Position numbers and translations under genes: made by a program | The notes under the pieces: generated by a model | Told to the model about the DNA's origin: nothing | The model's database searches: none | Seen by the model: only the letters and a program-made list of their open reading frames with translations | Assembly (NCBI GenBank): GCA_937949945.1 | Contig: CALFEQ010000081.1 | Location: 1-64,000, forward strand | Direction: 5' to 3' | DNA: 64,000 nucleotides | Origin: an uncultured Myxococcales bacterium | GTDB taxonomy: Bacteria; Myxococcota_A; Polyangia; Polyangiales; Polyangiaceae | Part shown: positions 28,857-37,081 of the stretch, piece after piece | Layout of the letters: each line of letters begins with the position of its first letter | How positions within the stretch are numbered: position 1 is the stretch's first letter

Positions 28857-30089
28857 ATGCGGACGCTCGTCGCTTTCGTCACGATCCTCTCGTTCGCCGT
28901 GGCTTGCGGGGGCGGCGCCGGCACGCACCAGCCGGCGGCTCCTCGCGCCGAAGCTCCTCGTCCGGAGCCGCCGAGCCCTCCGGATCCGTCGCCGAACGTG
29001 CTGCGCGATCGCCGCGCCGAGCCTGGCGTCCGAGCGCCCGCAAAGCCGCTCGTCCTCGGGAACGCGCGATCGGCGAAGTGCGGGAAGCTCGCAAGGGGTA
29101 CCGAGGCGGACGAGACGGATCTCCTCGCGGGAAGGCTTCGCGTACGTGCTCCCGCCGGATGGAAGACACCCGCGCCGCTGCCGGACGGGCCCCCGCCGGA
29201 GGAGGAGTCGCGCATCATCGTCGAGGGAGACAAGCTCTCGCTCGCGATCGTCGCCCGTGAGACGTTCCAGCTCGATCCCGATCTCTACGAGCCCGAGCCC
29301 GACGCGTCCATCAAGCCGGGCACGCTCGACGTCGAGGCGCCGAAGTTCTTGAAGGCGACGTTCTTCGGTGGCTCGACGACGACGGACGATCGGCCCGAGA
29401 TCGTCCCCGTGGAGATCGGCGAGGGATCGACGAAGCTCCGCGCCTACGCGGCCCGTCCGCGGCGGCCGAACGCTCCGCCGGGACAGGACACGGCGCTCGT
29501 GCTCGCGCTGCTGCTCGCCCAGGACGACGGACCGCTCCAGTCGGTCGCCTTCTACGTGCGCGGCGAGACGGTACGCAACGCGGTCGGGACCGATCTCGTC
29601 GGCTGCACGCGCTTCGCCGAGCGCGTCGCCGCTTCGCTGCGACCGGGGCCGCGAAAGCTGGAGCGCGAGGCGGGCGTGCGTCACGTCGCCGACGTCTCCA
29701 CAGAAGACGCGCTCGCGGTGACGGTGCCCGCGGACTACGTCGCGATCCCCGCGCCCGGGAACGCCGGTGTGCGCCTCGTGAAGCTGAGGCCGCTGTCGAT
29801 GTACGCCGGGAGCATCAGCGTCCTGGTCGGAGAGGCGGACGAAGGCAAGGCCAAGCAGGCCCTCGAGGGCGCCGAGCCGATCGCGACGGGCAAGCTGCTC
29901 GGTCGCCCGATCGAATGGCGCGGTCGCGCCACGCCGAAGGGCGGCTTCGCGTACGCGTTCGAGCGCATCGACGACGACGCGGGCAAGGTCGTCGAGGTGC
30001 TCGTGAAGGCGACCCGCGAGCAGAAGGCGCTCGACGAGATGCGCAAGATCGCGGAGACCCTCGCCGTCGTGAAGCGCGCCAGCCGCTGA
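28857..30089 (+). CDS. Lipoprotein of unknown function
   Basis: 410 residues. Lipobox FAVAC with Cys17 followed by GGG, then a Pro/Ala-rich linker of about 40 residues. The mature part has two regions. The first (about 75-260) contains VRAPAGWKTP and a strand-rich domain. The second (about 260-400) opens DVSTEDALAVTVPADYVAI and resembles the first, so an internal duplication is possible. No catalytic motif seen. ATG 28857 is chosen because it begins the signal peptide; the open frame runs much further upstream with no coding character. Probably outer-membrane anchored. Confidence 0.75.
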   Translation: MRTLVAFVTILSFAVACGGGAGTHQPAAPRAEAPRPEPPSPPDPSPNVLRDRRAEPGVRAPAKPLVLGNARSAKCGKLARGTEADETDLLAGRLRVRAPAGWKTPAPLPDGPPPEEESRIIVEGDKLSLAIVARETFQLDPDLYEPEPDASIKPGTLDVEAPKFLKATFFGGSTTTDDRPEIVPVEIGEGSTKLRAYAARPRRPNAPPGQDTALVLALLLAQDDGPLQSVAFYVRGETVRNAVGTDLVGCTRFAERVAASLRPGPRKLEREAGVRHVADVSTEDALAVTVPADYVAIPAPGNAGVRLVKLRPLSMYAGSISVLVGEADEGKAKQALEGAEPIATGKLLGRPIEWRGRATPKGGFAYAFERIDDDAGKVVEVLVKATREQKALDEMRKIAETLAVVKRASR

Positions 30090-30106
30090 TCGCCGACATC
30101 CCCTGA

Positions 30107-30247
30107 GTGCACTGGCTCGACTTCGGCGATCGGATGGCCGACAGCGGCATCGCGAGCATGTACGCGTCGCGACCGAAGCAGTGGAACCAGTCCGCGCGCT
30201 CCTTCGGCCGCTACCTCGGCTACCGCGCGCTCGGCAGGACTCCCTGA
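30107..30247 (+). CDS. Possible small protein or gene remnant
   Basis: 46 codons from GTG to TGA, 17 bases after the lipoprotein gene. Nearly every codon ends in G or C and the composition is balanced (it begins VHWLDFGDRMADSGIA and ends YLGYRALGRTP). That makes it look like true coding sequence, either a small gene or the tail of a lost larger one. Not recognised. A perfect hairpin (30372-30389) follows. Confidence 0.35.
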   Translation: MHWLDFGDRMADSGIASMYASRPKQWNQSARSFGRYLGYRALGRTP

Positions 30248-30371
30248 ACGGGTGGCTCGTAGACGCGCGCCGACGGGGACGCGCCGCCCCACGCGCGCCC
30301 CTCTGAGCGCGCCGACCGCGCCATCTCCGAGCATCGGCCCGAGCGCCGCATCGTGACGCCGAGGACCGCCG

Positions 30372-30389
30372 GCTCACGAAAACGTGAGC
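30372..30389. terminator. Hairpin GCTCACG-AAAA-CGTGAGC
   Basis: Perfect 7-bp stem with an AAAA loop in the 363-base gap before mraZ. It could end transcription coming from the lipoprotein gene. No T-run follows. The rest of 30248-30410 shows no gene. Confidence 0.4.
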
Positions 30390-30411
30390 GCCGTCACAAG
30401 CTTGCCCATGC

Positions 30412-30430
30412 CTGTGGAAAAGCTGTGGAA
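30412..30430. repeat. Direct repeat CTGTGGAA, 11-base period
   Basis: CTGTGGAA at 30412-30419 and 30423-30430, exactly one helical turn apart and about 65 bases upstream of the candidate -35 box of the dcw promoter. It resembles an activator or repressor half-site pair. Similarity to DnaA boxes (TGTGGATAA) is imperfect. Confidence 0.4.
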
Positions 30431-30494
30431 TGAGCGCGGCCAACGGCACGACAACGCTCGGAAGCACGCGCTGGGGAAAGCTCTGCATAAATAA

Positions 30495-30523
30495 TTGACA
30501 CCTGCGGACGCCTAAAATACGTT
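30495..30523 (+). promoter_or_regulatory. Candidate sigma-70-type promoter of the dcw cluster
   Basis: TTGACA at 30495-30500, a 17-base spacer, then TACGTT at 30518-30523, in an AT-rich patch unusual for this genome. TAAAAT at 30513-30518 looks better as a -10 but is only 12 bases away. The MraZ box begins 12 bases further down, so bound MraZ would cover the start of the transcript. Confidence 0.5.
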
Positions 30524-30535
30524 GCGACCTGTACG

Positions 30536-30560
30536 TGGGAAGAAGTGGCGGAAAGTGCCA
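30536..30560 (+). promoter_or_regulatory. MraZ box (operator)
   Basis: Three direct repeats, TGGGA (30536), TGGCG (30546) and TGCCA (30556), each separated by exactly five bases. This is the TGGGN-N5-TGGGN-N5 layout known for MraZ operators in front of dcw clusters. It lies 50 bases upstream of the mraZ start and just past the candidate promoter, as expected for autorepression. Confidence 0.75.
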
Positions 30561-30610
30561 AGCAACGGCATGACCGCCCGTAGAACGGAAGTTCGAGGGT
30601 CGCGTCGTCG

Positions 30611-31054
30611 ATGTTCCGCGGTCGGTACGAGCACACGATCGACGCGAAGGGGCGGACGAGCCTCCCAGCGCGTTATCGCGACGTGCTCTCGTCGATCGGA
30701 GAGCGGCGCATCATCCTCACGAGCTCCCTCGATCCGTGTCTGGTCGCGTACACGACGCCCGAGTGGATGGCGTTCGAGGAGCGGCTCGCGAAGCTTCCTC
30801 AGTTCGACCGTGCCGTGCAGAAGCTGAAGCGCATCTACGTCTCCGGCGCGGTCGAGTGCGAGGTCGACGACTCGGGGCGGATCCTCGTGCCGCCGACGCT
30901 TCGGGAGTACGCCGGGCTCAAGAAGACGGTGATCTGGGCGGGGAGCGGCAAGTACGCCGAGCTATGGGACATCGAGCAGTGGAAGCGCCACTTCGAGACG
31001 ACGGAAGAGGAGCGCGCGGAGATCAGCGCGCGGTTGGCGGAGCTCGGGCTATGA
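30611..31054 (+). CDS. mraZ: Transcriptional regulator MraZ
   Basis: 147 residues with two AbrB-like SpoVT/MraZ repeats. The first opens FRGRYEHTIDAKGRTSLPAR; the second has VECEVDDSGRILVPPTLREY. The DxKGR and DxxGR motifs that contact DNA are present in both. MraZ forms a ring-shaped oligomer that binds repeated TGGGN boxes and represses its own dcw operon; such a box lies at 30536-30560. First gene of the cluster. The stop overlaps the rsmH start by four bases (ATGA), giving translational coupling. Confidence 0.96.
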   Translation: MFRGRYEHTIDAKGRTSLPARYRDVLSSIGERRIILTSSLDPCLVAYTTPEWMAFEERLAKLPQFDRAVQKLKRIYVSGAVECEVDDSGRILVPPTLREYAGLKKTVIWAGSGKYAELWDIEQWKRHFETTEEERAEISARLAELGL

Positions 31055-32088
31055 GTCAGGCGCAGCTGGCACTTCCGGGACTCGCCACCGAGGCCGCCGC
31101 AGAATGGGTATGGTCCGAGGAGGCCTTCGATTCGATGGATCCGCCCGCGTTCGCCCACGAGACCGTCATGCGTGCGGAGGTCATCGCGGCCCTCGCTCCC
31201 GTCGCCGATGCGGGCGCCGTCTTCGTCGACGCGACCGTGGGCGGTGGCGGCCACACCGAAGGCATCCTCGAGACGCATCCCGAGGTCCGCGTGATCGCGT
31301 TCGATCGCGACGAGGTCGCGCTCGGCGCCGCACGTGAGCGGCTCGCGAGGTTCGGCGATCGCGTCACGTTCGTGAAGACGACGTTCGGCGACGTCGAGTC
31401 GGTCCTGGCGAAGCTCGGCATCGAAACCGTCTCCGGCGTCTGCGCCGACCTCGGCGTCAGCTCGCCGCAGCTCGACGATGCGTCGCGCGGGATGAGCTTC
31501 CGGCGCGAAGGGCCGATCGACATGCGGATGGACCGCAGCGGGGGCGAGACCGCGCTCGAGCTGGTCGAGCGGCTCTCGGACGACGAGCTCGCGGACATCA
31601 TCTTCCACTACGGTGAGGAGAAGCGCTCGCGCCGCATCGCGCGCAGCGTCAAACGCGCCCTCGCCGAGGGACAGCTCTCGACCACGCTCGACCTCCGACG
31701 CGCGATCGTCCGTGCCGTCGGGCCCGTCCGCGTCGGCGGTGTCGACCCGGCGACGCGCACGTTCCAGGCGCTCCGCATCGCGGTGAACGCGGAGCTCGAG
31801 CAGCTCGAGGCGCTCCTCGAGGCGCTCCCGCGCGTCGTGCGGATCGGCGGTCGCGTCGCCATCCTCAGCTTCCACTCGCTCGAGGATCGGCTCGTCAAGC
31901 GCGCGTTCCAGGATCGCGACACGTGGGCGCCGCTCTCGAAGAAGCCGCTCGTGGCCTCCGAGGAGGAGGCGAGCGCGAACCCACGCGCGAGGAGCGCGAA
32001 GCTCCGCGCGGCCGTTCGGATCGAGCCCGGTGCGGGCCCGGAGCGCAGCGGAGTGCGCCAGGCGTTCGGAGGCGGAGGCACGCCATGA
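31051..32088 (+). CDS. rsmH: 16S rRNA m4C1402 methyltransferase
   Basis: 345 residues. It N4-methylates C1402 of 16S rRNA with S-adenosylmethionine. The SAM-binding motif DATVGGGGHTEG, CADLGVSSPQLDD, MRMDRSGG, VDPATRTFQALRIAVN and ILSFHSLEDRLVK are all intact. The N-terminus has about 25 residues ahead of the usual HETVM start, so a downstream ATG (around 31135) is possible, but ATG 31051 overlaps the mraZ stop in the usual way. The stop overlaps the next gene by four bases. Confidence 0.96.
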   Translation: MSQAQLALPGLATEAAAEWVWSEEAFDSMDPPAFAHETVMRAEVIAALAPVADAGAVFVDATVGGGGHTEGILETHPEVRVIAFDRDEVALGAARERLARFGDRVTFVKTTFGDVESVLAKLGIETVSGVCADLGVSSPQLDDASRGMSFRREGPIDMRMDRSGGETALELVERLSDDELADIIFHYGEEKRSRRIARSVKRALAEGQLSTTLDLRRAIVRAVGPVRVGGVDPATRTFQALRIAVNAELEQLEALLEALPRVVRIGGRVAILSFHSLEDRLVKRAFQDRDTWAPLSKKPLVASEEEASANPRARSAKLRAAVRIEPGAGPERSGVRQAFGGGGTP

Positions 32089-32486
32089 CGATGACGGTGA
32101 AGCGTGCTCGCGTCTTCTTGATCCACTGGACGCTCGCCGTCGTGGCCGCGGCGCTCGCGTTCGTCGTTCATCTCGCGATGCGCGGACGGACGGTCGCCCT
32201 CGGCTACGAGCTCGGGAAGGCCAGGCAGGAGCAGGCTCGGCTCCGTGAGGTGAAACGCGTCCACGAGCTCGAGGCGGCGAGCTACAAGACGCCCGAGCGC
32301 GTGGAGATCGTCGCGCGCACGCTCCTCGGGATGGAGCCGCCCGGCCCGGATCGCATCGTGCCGATTCGGTCGAACGCCGCGCTCCCGAAGGTGGAAGCCC
32401 GGAGCAAGAGCCGAGGGGAGGGCGACGCTGCGGGCCGAGCGGGGCGGAAGCCGCAAGAGAGGCCGGACGCCAAGGCGGAGCCGTGA
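32085..32486 (+). CDS. ftsL: Cell division protein FtsL
   Basis: 133 residues, assigned by position and shape because FtsL is poorly conserved. A short cytoplasmic start, one membrane helix (HWTLAVVAAALAFVVHLAM), then a periplasmic coiled coil (ARQEQARLREVKRVHELEA) followed by VEIVARTLLGMEPP, which is the usual FtsL ending before a variable tail. Here the tail is extended, basic and Ala/Arg-rich. FtsL bridges FtsB and FtsQ to the septal synthase FtsWI. SD GGAGG about 9 bases upstream. Four-base overlaps on both sides. Confidence 0.85.
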   Translation: MTMTVKRARVFLIHWTLAVVAAALAFVVHLAMRGRTVALGYELGKARQEQARLREVKRVHELEAASYKTPERVEIVARTLLGMEPPGPDRIVPIRSNAALPKVEARSKSRGEGDAAGRAGRKPQERPDAKAEP

Positions 32487-34618
32487 AGAACCTCGATCCG
32501 GCACGCGCGAAGTGGATCCGCGTTCGGATGGGCCTCTTGTGCGGGCTGATGGCGCTCGGGCTCGGCGCGTTCGTCTCGAGCGCGTACCGCGTGCAGGTCG
32601 AGGACGCCGCGGCGTGGAAGGAGACGGCCGAGAACCAGCGCCAGCGGCGCCTTCACATCGAGCCGAAGCGCGGCGGGATCTACGACCGCAACGGCGCGGC
32701 CCTCGCCGCGAGCGTCGAGGTGCCGAGCATCTCCGCGGACGTCGTCGAGATGCTGCGCGGCATCGAGGGCCACAACGCGCAGCAGCAAGCGCTCGTCGAG
32801 TTCGCCAGCCTCGTCGCGAAGGCGCTCAACATGGACCCTTCGGACGTCCACCAGAAGCTCGCGACGCGGCGCCGGTTCGTGTGGCTGAAGCGCAGGGTGA
32901 CCGCGGAGGAGGCGCAAGCCATCCGCGACCTCGGCGACCCCAAGAAGAGCCCGCGCGTCGTGCGAGGCCTCTCGATCGAGGGCGAGGGCCGTCGCTACTA
33001 CCCTGGTCGCGAGCTCGCGGGACCCTTGATCGGTTTCGTCGCGCCCGACGGGTACGGAAAGGACGGGCTCGAGCTGGCGCTCGACGAGGAGCTCCGCGGG
33101 CGCGTGGAGGAGGTGCGTGGCCTGCGCGATCGCTCGGGGCGCCTCATCTTCGCGGAGGGCACGACCGACGACAAAGCGCTCGCCGGGAACAACGTCACGC
33201 TCGCGCTCGATCAGGCGATCCAGCGCGTCGCGGAGCGCGAGCTCGACGCCGCGTACCGCACGTACGAGACGAAGGGCGGCTCGCTCGTCGTCATGGATCC
33301 GAACACGGGCGAGCTCCTCGCGATCGCCTCCGTGCCGGGCTACAACCCGAACGACTACACGGAGAGCGAGATCGAGGCGCGTCGCAATCGCGCCGTGTCG
33401 GATCGCTTCGAGCCCGGGTCGGTCATGAAGGTCTTCAGCGTCGCGGCCGCCATCGCGGCCGGCACGCTGAAGCCGACCGACACGATCTTCTGCGAGAAAG
33501 GGAGCTACCAGGTCGGCAACGTCGTCATCCACGACACTCACGCGAACGAGTGGCTCTCCGTCACGCAGATCCTCGCGAAGAGCTCCAACATCGGCACGCT
33601 GAAGATCGCGCTCAGGCTGGGCGAGCCCGCCCTCTATGCCGCGTTCCGTCGCTTCGGCTTCGGCGAGGCCACGGGGCTGCCGCTGCCGGGGGAGGCCTCC
33701 GGCGTCCTCCGCCCGAAGGGCCGCCCCTGGTACGACGTCGAGACCGCGAACGCGTCGTTCGGTCAGGGCATCAGCGTCACCACGGTACAGCTCGCGGTCG
33801 CGATGTCGGCGATCGCGAACGGCGGAAAGGTGATGGAGCCGATCCTCGTGAAGAGGATCACGGACGCCCGTGGAAACCTCGTCAAGGAGTGGGCGCCGCG
33901 CGTGCGCCGCGAGGCGGTCCCCGCCACCGTCGCGCGGACCGTGGCGGAGATGCTCACGGCGGTCGTGGAGGACGGCGGTACGGGCGTCGAGGCGGCGATG
34001 AACGGCTTCCGCGTCGCAGGCAAGACCGCGACGGCCCAGAAGGTCGATCCGGCGACGGGCCGGTACTCCGACGACAAATACACCGCGTCGTTCGTCGGCT
34101 TCGTCCCTGCGGACAAACCGCGGCTCGTCATAGCGGTCGTGCTCGACGAGCCGATGATCGGGCGCTACGGAGGTGATCTCGCGGGGCCCGTGTTCCGCCG
34201 CGTCGCCGAGGCGAGCCTGCGGTACCTCGGGGTCCCGCCGACGAGCACCACTCCGAGGATCAAGTCCGTGAGCCGCGCCTCCGATCCCGCCGACGCCGTC
34301 CTCGCTGCTCTCAGGGGCGAGGCGAAGTCGCCCGCCGAGTCCGAGAGCTCCGCCGCGAGCGGGAGCGAGAGCGCCGTGGCCGCCGCACCTGCGCCGACGG
34401 CCGGGCCGCCCGCGCAGGTCGGACCGCCGCCGCCGAACTCGGTCACGGTGCCCGACGCCACGGGCATGGGCGCCCGCGACGCCATCCGCGCCGTCGGGGC
34501 CGCGGGCCTCGTCCCCATCATCGAGGGGAGCGGTAAGCTCGTGAAGCAGATGCCGCCGGCCGGAGCGGCGGTCCCGAAGGGATCGAGCGTACGCTTGGTC
34601 TTCGAGCCGCCGTCCTGA
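32483..34618 (+). CDS. ftsI: Septal transpeptidase FtsI (PBP3) with PASTA domain
   Basis: 711 residues. N-terminal membrane anchor, PBP dimer domain beginning RGGIYDRNG, then the transpeptidase domain with Ser313-x-x-Lys316 (EPGSVMK), Ser367-Ser-Asn369 (KSSNIG) and Lys514-Thr-Ala (GKTATA). An Ala/Ser/Pro-rich linker leads to one C-terminal PASTA domain (VPDATGMGARDAIRAV). It cross-links septal peptidoglycan with FtsW. KTA instead of KTG in the third motif is a common variant in FtsI of these bacteria. GTG start overlapping the ftsL stop. Confidence 0.96.
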   Translation: MKNLDPARAKWIRVRMGLLCGLMALGLGAFVSSAYRVQVEDAAAWKETAENQRQRRLHIEPKRGGIYDRNGAALAASVEVPSISADVVEMLRGIEGHNAQQQALVEFASLVAKALNMDPSDVHQKLATRRRFVWLKRRVTAEEAQAIRDLGDPKKSPRVVRGLSIEGEGRRYYPGRELAGPLIGFVAPDGYGKDGLELALDEELRGRVEEVRGLRDRSGRLIFAEGTTDDKALAGNNVTLALDQAIQRVAERELDAAYRTYETKGGSLVVMDPNTGELLAIASVPGYNPNDYTESEIEARRNRAVSDRFEPGSVMKVFSVAAAIAAGTLKPTDTIFCEKGSYQVGNVVIHDTHANEWLSVTQILAKSSNIGTLKIALRLGEPALYAAFRRFGFGEATGLPLPGEASGVLRPKGRPWYDVETANASFGQGISVTTVQLAVAMSAIANGGKVMEPILVKRITDARGNLVKEWAPRVRREAVPATVARTVAEMLTAVVEDGGTGVEAAMNGFRVAGKTATAQKVDPATGRYSDDKYTASFVGFVPADKPRLVIAVVLDEPMIGRYGGDLAGPVFRRVAEASLRYLGVPPTSTTPRIKSVSRASDPADAVLAALRGEAKSPAESESSAASGSESAVAAAPAPTAGPPAQVGPPPPNSVTVPDATGMGARDAIRAVGAAGLVPIIEGSGKLVKQMPPAGAAVPKGSSVRLVFEPPS

Positions 34619-34636
34619 GGCGACGTGGAGGCCGCG

Positions 34637-36238
34637 ATGGATCACCCGCTTCCCGGAGACATCGATCTGCTCGAGGAGGCGCGGACGCCGCACGGGCTGA
34701 CGCTCGCCGAGCTCGCGCGCGAGCTGCCGGGCGAGATCACGATCGAGGGGGACGCGTCGACGCGCATCTTCGGCGTGCAGAACGACTCGCGGCGCGTCAT
34801 CGCGGACGACCTCTTCGTCGTGAGGCGAGGCGAGAAGCACGACGGCCGCGCGTTCGTCCCGCAGGCGATCGCGCGAGGCGCCCGCGCGATCCTCGTGGAG
34901 CACGGGCTCCCGCTCGACGGCGTCTCGGTGCCGGTCGTCCGCGTCCCCGACGCAGCCGAGGGGCTCGCGTGGGCGGCCGCGGCGGTCTACGGCCATCCGG
35001 CGTTCTCGCTCGACATCGTCGGCGTCACCGGCACGAACGGAAAGACCACGACCACGCATCTCGTCCGTGCGGCGATCGACGGCGCGCACGGGCTCCCCGT
35101 CACCGGGATCGTCGGCACCATCGGTCACACGTATGCGGGACGTACCGTCGCCGCCGCGCACACGACGCCGGAGGCGGACGAGCTCGCGCGCGTCTTCGCC
35201 GTCATGAAGAAGCGCGGAGCTTCGCACGTCGCGATGGAGGTGTCGTCGATCGCGCTCGTGCTCCGCCGTGTGGCCGCCGTGCGTTTCCGCGTGGCCGCCT
35301 TCACGAACCTGACGCAGGACCACCTCGACTTCCACGGGTCGATGGAGGCGTACGCCGAGGCCAAGCTCTCGCTCTTCACGCGGATGGGGCCGGGCCTCGC
35401 CGTGGTCAACGTGGACGATCCGTTCGGCCCGAAGGTGGCCGCCGCGGCGCGCTGCAACGTGCTCCGCGTGCGGACGCGCCCGGGCGCGAGCGACGCGGAC
35501 GTCTACCCGAGACACGTCGACAAGACGCCCGCAGGCATGCGCATCGTCGCGTGCGTGCCGGGCGCGCCGAAGGGCGAGGTCGAGATCCGGACGCGGCTCG
35601 TCGGCGACCACAACGTGGAGAACCTGCTCGTCGCGATGGGCGTCGTCTCCGCCCTCGAGCTCGACGTCGAGGCCGCCGCCGCGTCGCTCGCCGAGGAGGC
35701 GGGCGCGCCGGGACGCCTCGAGCGCTGCGACGGCGCGGAAGACGACGTCGTCGTGCTCGTCGACTACGCGCACACGCCGGACGCCCTCGGTCGCGCGCTC
35801 GACGCCGTGCGCAGCGCGGCGGACGGCAAGCGCGTCATCTGCGTCTTCGGCTGCGGCGGCGATCGCGATCCGACGAAGCGCCGACCGATGGGCGAGGCCG
35901 TGGGCTCGCGAGCCGACGTCGCCTTCGTGACGAGCGACAACCCTCGCACGGAGGATCCGGCCGCGATCGCCGCGCCGGTGGAGGAAGGCGTCGCGGGCGC
36001 GGGCCTTTCGCGCGCGTCGCTCGAGGACGTGATGCGCGGCGCGAAGGGATACGTCGTCGAGCTCGATCGCGAAAAAGCGATCGCGCAGGCGATCGCGTCG
36101 GCGCTGCCCGGCGACGTCGTCCTCGTCGCCGGCAAGGGGCACGAGGACTACCAGATCATCGGCACGACCAAGCGTCCGTTCGACGATCGCGTGCACGCGC
36201 GCCGCGCGCTCGAGCGCCGGCGGGCTTCGCGCGTCTGA
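34637..36238 (+). CDS. murE: UDP-MurNAc-tripeptide synthetase MurE
   Basis: 533 residues. Mur ligase adding the third amino acid to UDP-MurNAc-L-Ala-D-Glu. ATP loop VTGTNGKTTTTH. The C-terminal DNPR motif (TSDNPRTEDP) marks meso-diaminopimelate specificity. ATG 34637 has GGAG six bases ahead; GTG 34625 is an alternative. It starts 19 bases after ftsI. It is the last gene before the first break in the cluster: the hairpin at 36299-36327 follows and murF lies about 2.2 kb further on. Confidence 0.96.
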   Translation: MDHPLPGDIDLLEEARTPHGLTLAELARELPGEITIEGDASTRIFGVQNDSRRVIADDLFVVRRGEKHDGRAFVPQAIARGARAILVEHGLPLDGVSVPVVRVPDAAEGLAWAAAAVYGHPAFSLDIVGVTGTNGKTTTTHLVRAAIDGAHGLPVTGIVGTIGHTYAGRTVAAAHTTPEADELARVFAVMKKRGASHVAMEVSSIALVLRRVAAVRFRVAAFTNLTQDHLDFHGSMEAYAEAKLSLFTRMGPGLAVVNVDDPFGPKVAAAARCNVLRVRTRPGASDADVYPRHVDKTPAGMRIVACVPGAPKGEVEIRTRLVGDHNVENLLVAMGVVSALELDVEAAAASLAEEAGAPGRLERCDGAEDDVVVLVDYAHTPDALGRALDAVRSAADGKRVICVFGCGGDRDPTKRRPMGEAVGSRADVAFVTSDNPRTEDPAAIAAPVEEGVAGAGLSRASLEDVMRGAKGYVVELDREKAIAQAIASALPGDVVLVAGKGHEDYQIIGTTKRPFDDRVHARRALERRRASRV

Positions 36239-36243
36239 CGACG

Positions 36244-36345
36244 GACGGGGAGTCGGGGGGAGACAGGGGTTGAACAGGGAGACGGGGAGACAGGGAGCCC
36301 GCAGGAAATGCTCCGCATTTCCTGCGGAAGGGAGTCTCCCTCCCG
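36244..36345. repeat. GGGAGAC-array element 4
   Basis: GGGAGAC occurs at 36258, 36277 and 36285, with a partial copy GGGAG at 36293, and the inverted form GTCTCCC at 36334-36340. A 12-bp perfect hairpin (36299-36327) sits between. The spacing is 8 rather than 7 bases for the close copies, so it is a looser relative of the heptamer-arm elements. From 36346 to 36632 I see nothing else. Confidence 0.45.
36299..36327. terminator. 12-bp perfect hairpin after murE
   Basis: Stem 36299-36310 / 36316-36327 with loop CTCCG; the inner half is AT-rich (GGAAATG/CATTTCC). It lies 61 bases after the murE stop and is the strongest stem in the region. It could terminate the first dcw segment, although no T-run follows. 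It may equally be the core of repeat element 4. Confidence 0.5.
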
Positions 36346-36632
36346 GGCTGCAGCGCCTCGCGCAACTGTTACCTGCTTCCCACCGGCGGCCCATGAAGAG
36401 AGACCTCGCTGGCACCCGCGCGCGCGAAGGAGCAGGCGGACAACGCCGCTGCCGGCCTTCGATAATCGCTTTGCGATGAGCAGCTCGACGATCGTGTGCG
36501 GTCCGCGGCCGAGGTCTGTGCGGCCATCACATGAACACGGGCAAAGACCCGAGCTTTGCACCGGCGTCGCACGTCGGCAGTCGCACGTCGGCGTTCGAGG
36601 CGCGAGCTCGCGACGGTGCCATACTGGACACG

Positions 36633-37054
36633 ATGACTTCGCCAGCGCATCGCGTCCGCTACAGCTGGGCCGACTACGTCGCGCTCGAGGCGTCGAGCAA
36701 CGTCAAGCACGAGCTCCTCGACGGCCAGATCTACGCGATGGCGCGCGGGACGCCCGAGCATGCCGCGCTCGCGGCGTCCGTCGACGGTTCCTGTTCGGTC
36801 AGCTGCGAGGGGGAAGGTGTCGCGCTTACGACGCAGACCTCCGCGTGTGCGTGCTCGCGACGGGGCTCGCGACGTATCCCGACGTCACCGTCGTGTGCGG
36901 ACCGCGAGCGCGAGGTCGAGGTCTGGACGCGCGACGACGCCGGCGCCTGGACGAGCACGGTGGCGCGCGACGGTGAGAGCGCGCGCCTCGACTGATCGGC
37001 GCGACGATCGACGTCCGCGAGCTCTACGACGCCGCGACGGAGCCGCGAGGCTGA
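36633..37054 (+). pseudogene. Decayed Uma2 (DUF820) family gene
   Basis: The start is a good Uma2 N-terminus: MTSPAHRVRYSWADYVALEA, then KHELLDGQIYAMARGTPEHA. After about codon 50 the homology jumps frame (FLFGQLRGGRCRAYDADLRV and YPDVTVVCGP). It returns to the first frame for EVEVWTRDDAGAW, then shifts again for IGATIDVRELYDAATEPRG and TGA at 37054. About 50 residues expected between CGP and the EVWTRDDAG part are missing. So there are at least three frameshifts and one deletion. Uma2 proteins are PD-(D/E)XK-like nucleases of unclear role, common in multi-copy genomes. This copy lies between murE and marC inside the dcw region. Confidence 0.75.
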
Positions 37055-37081
37055 GCTCTCGGGCGTCCGCGAGACCTCGGG

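Noticed and set aside
30411..30431. Replication origin suggested by two DnaA-like boxes
   Set aside because: Only two imperfect TGTGGA-type sites, no AT-rich unwinding region of fitting length, and no dnaA, dnaN or gyr genes in the window.
32282..36415. Minus-strand open frame of 1377 codons across ftsI and murE
   Set aside because: Antisense shadow of well-supported dcw genes. Long open frames are expected at this GC level.
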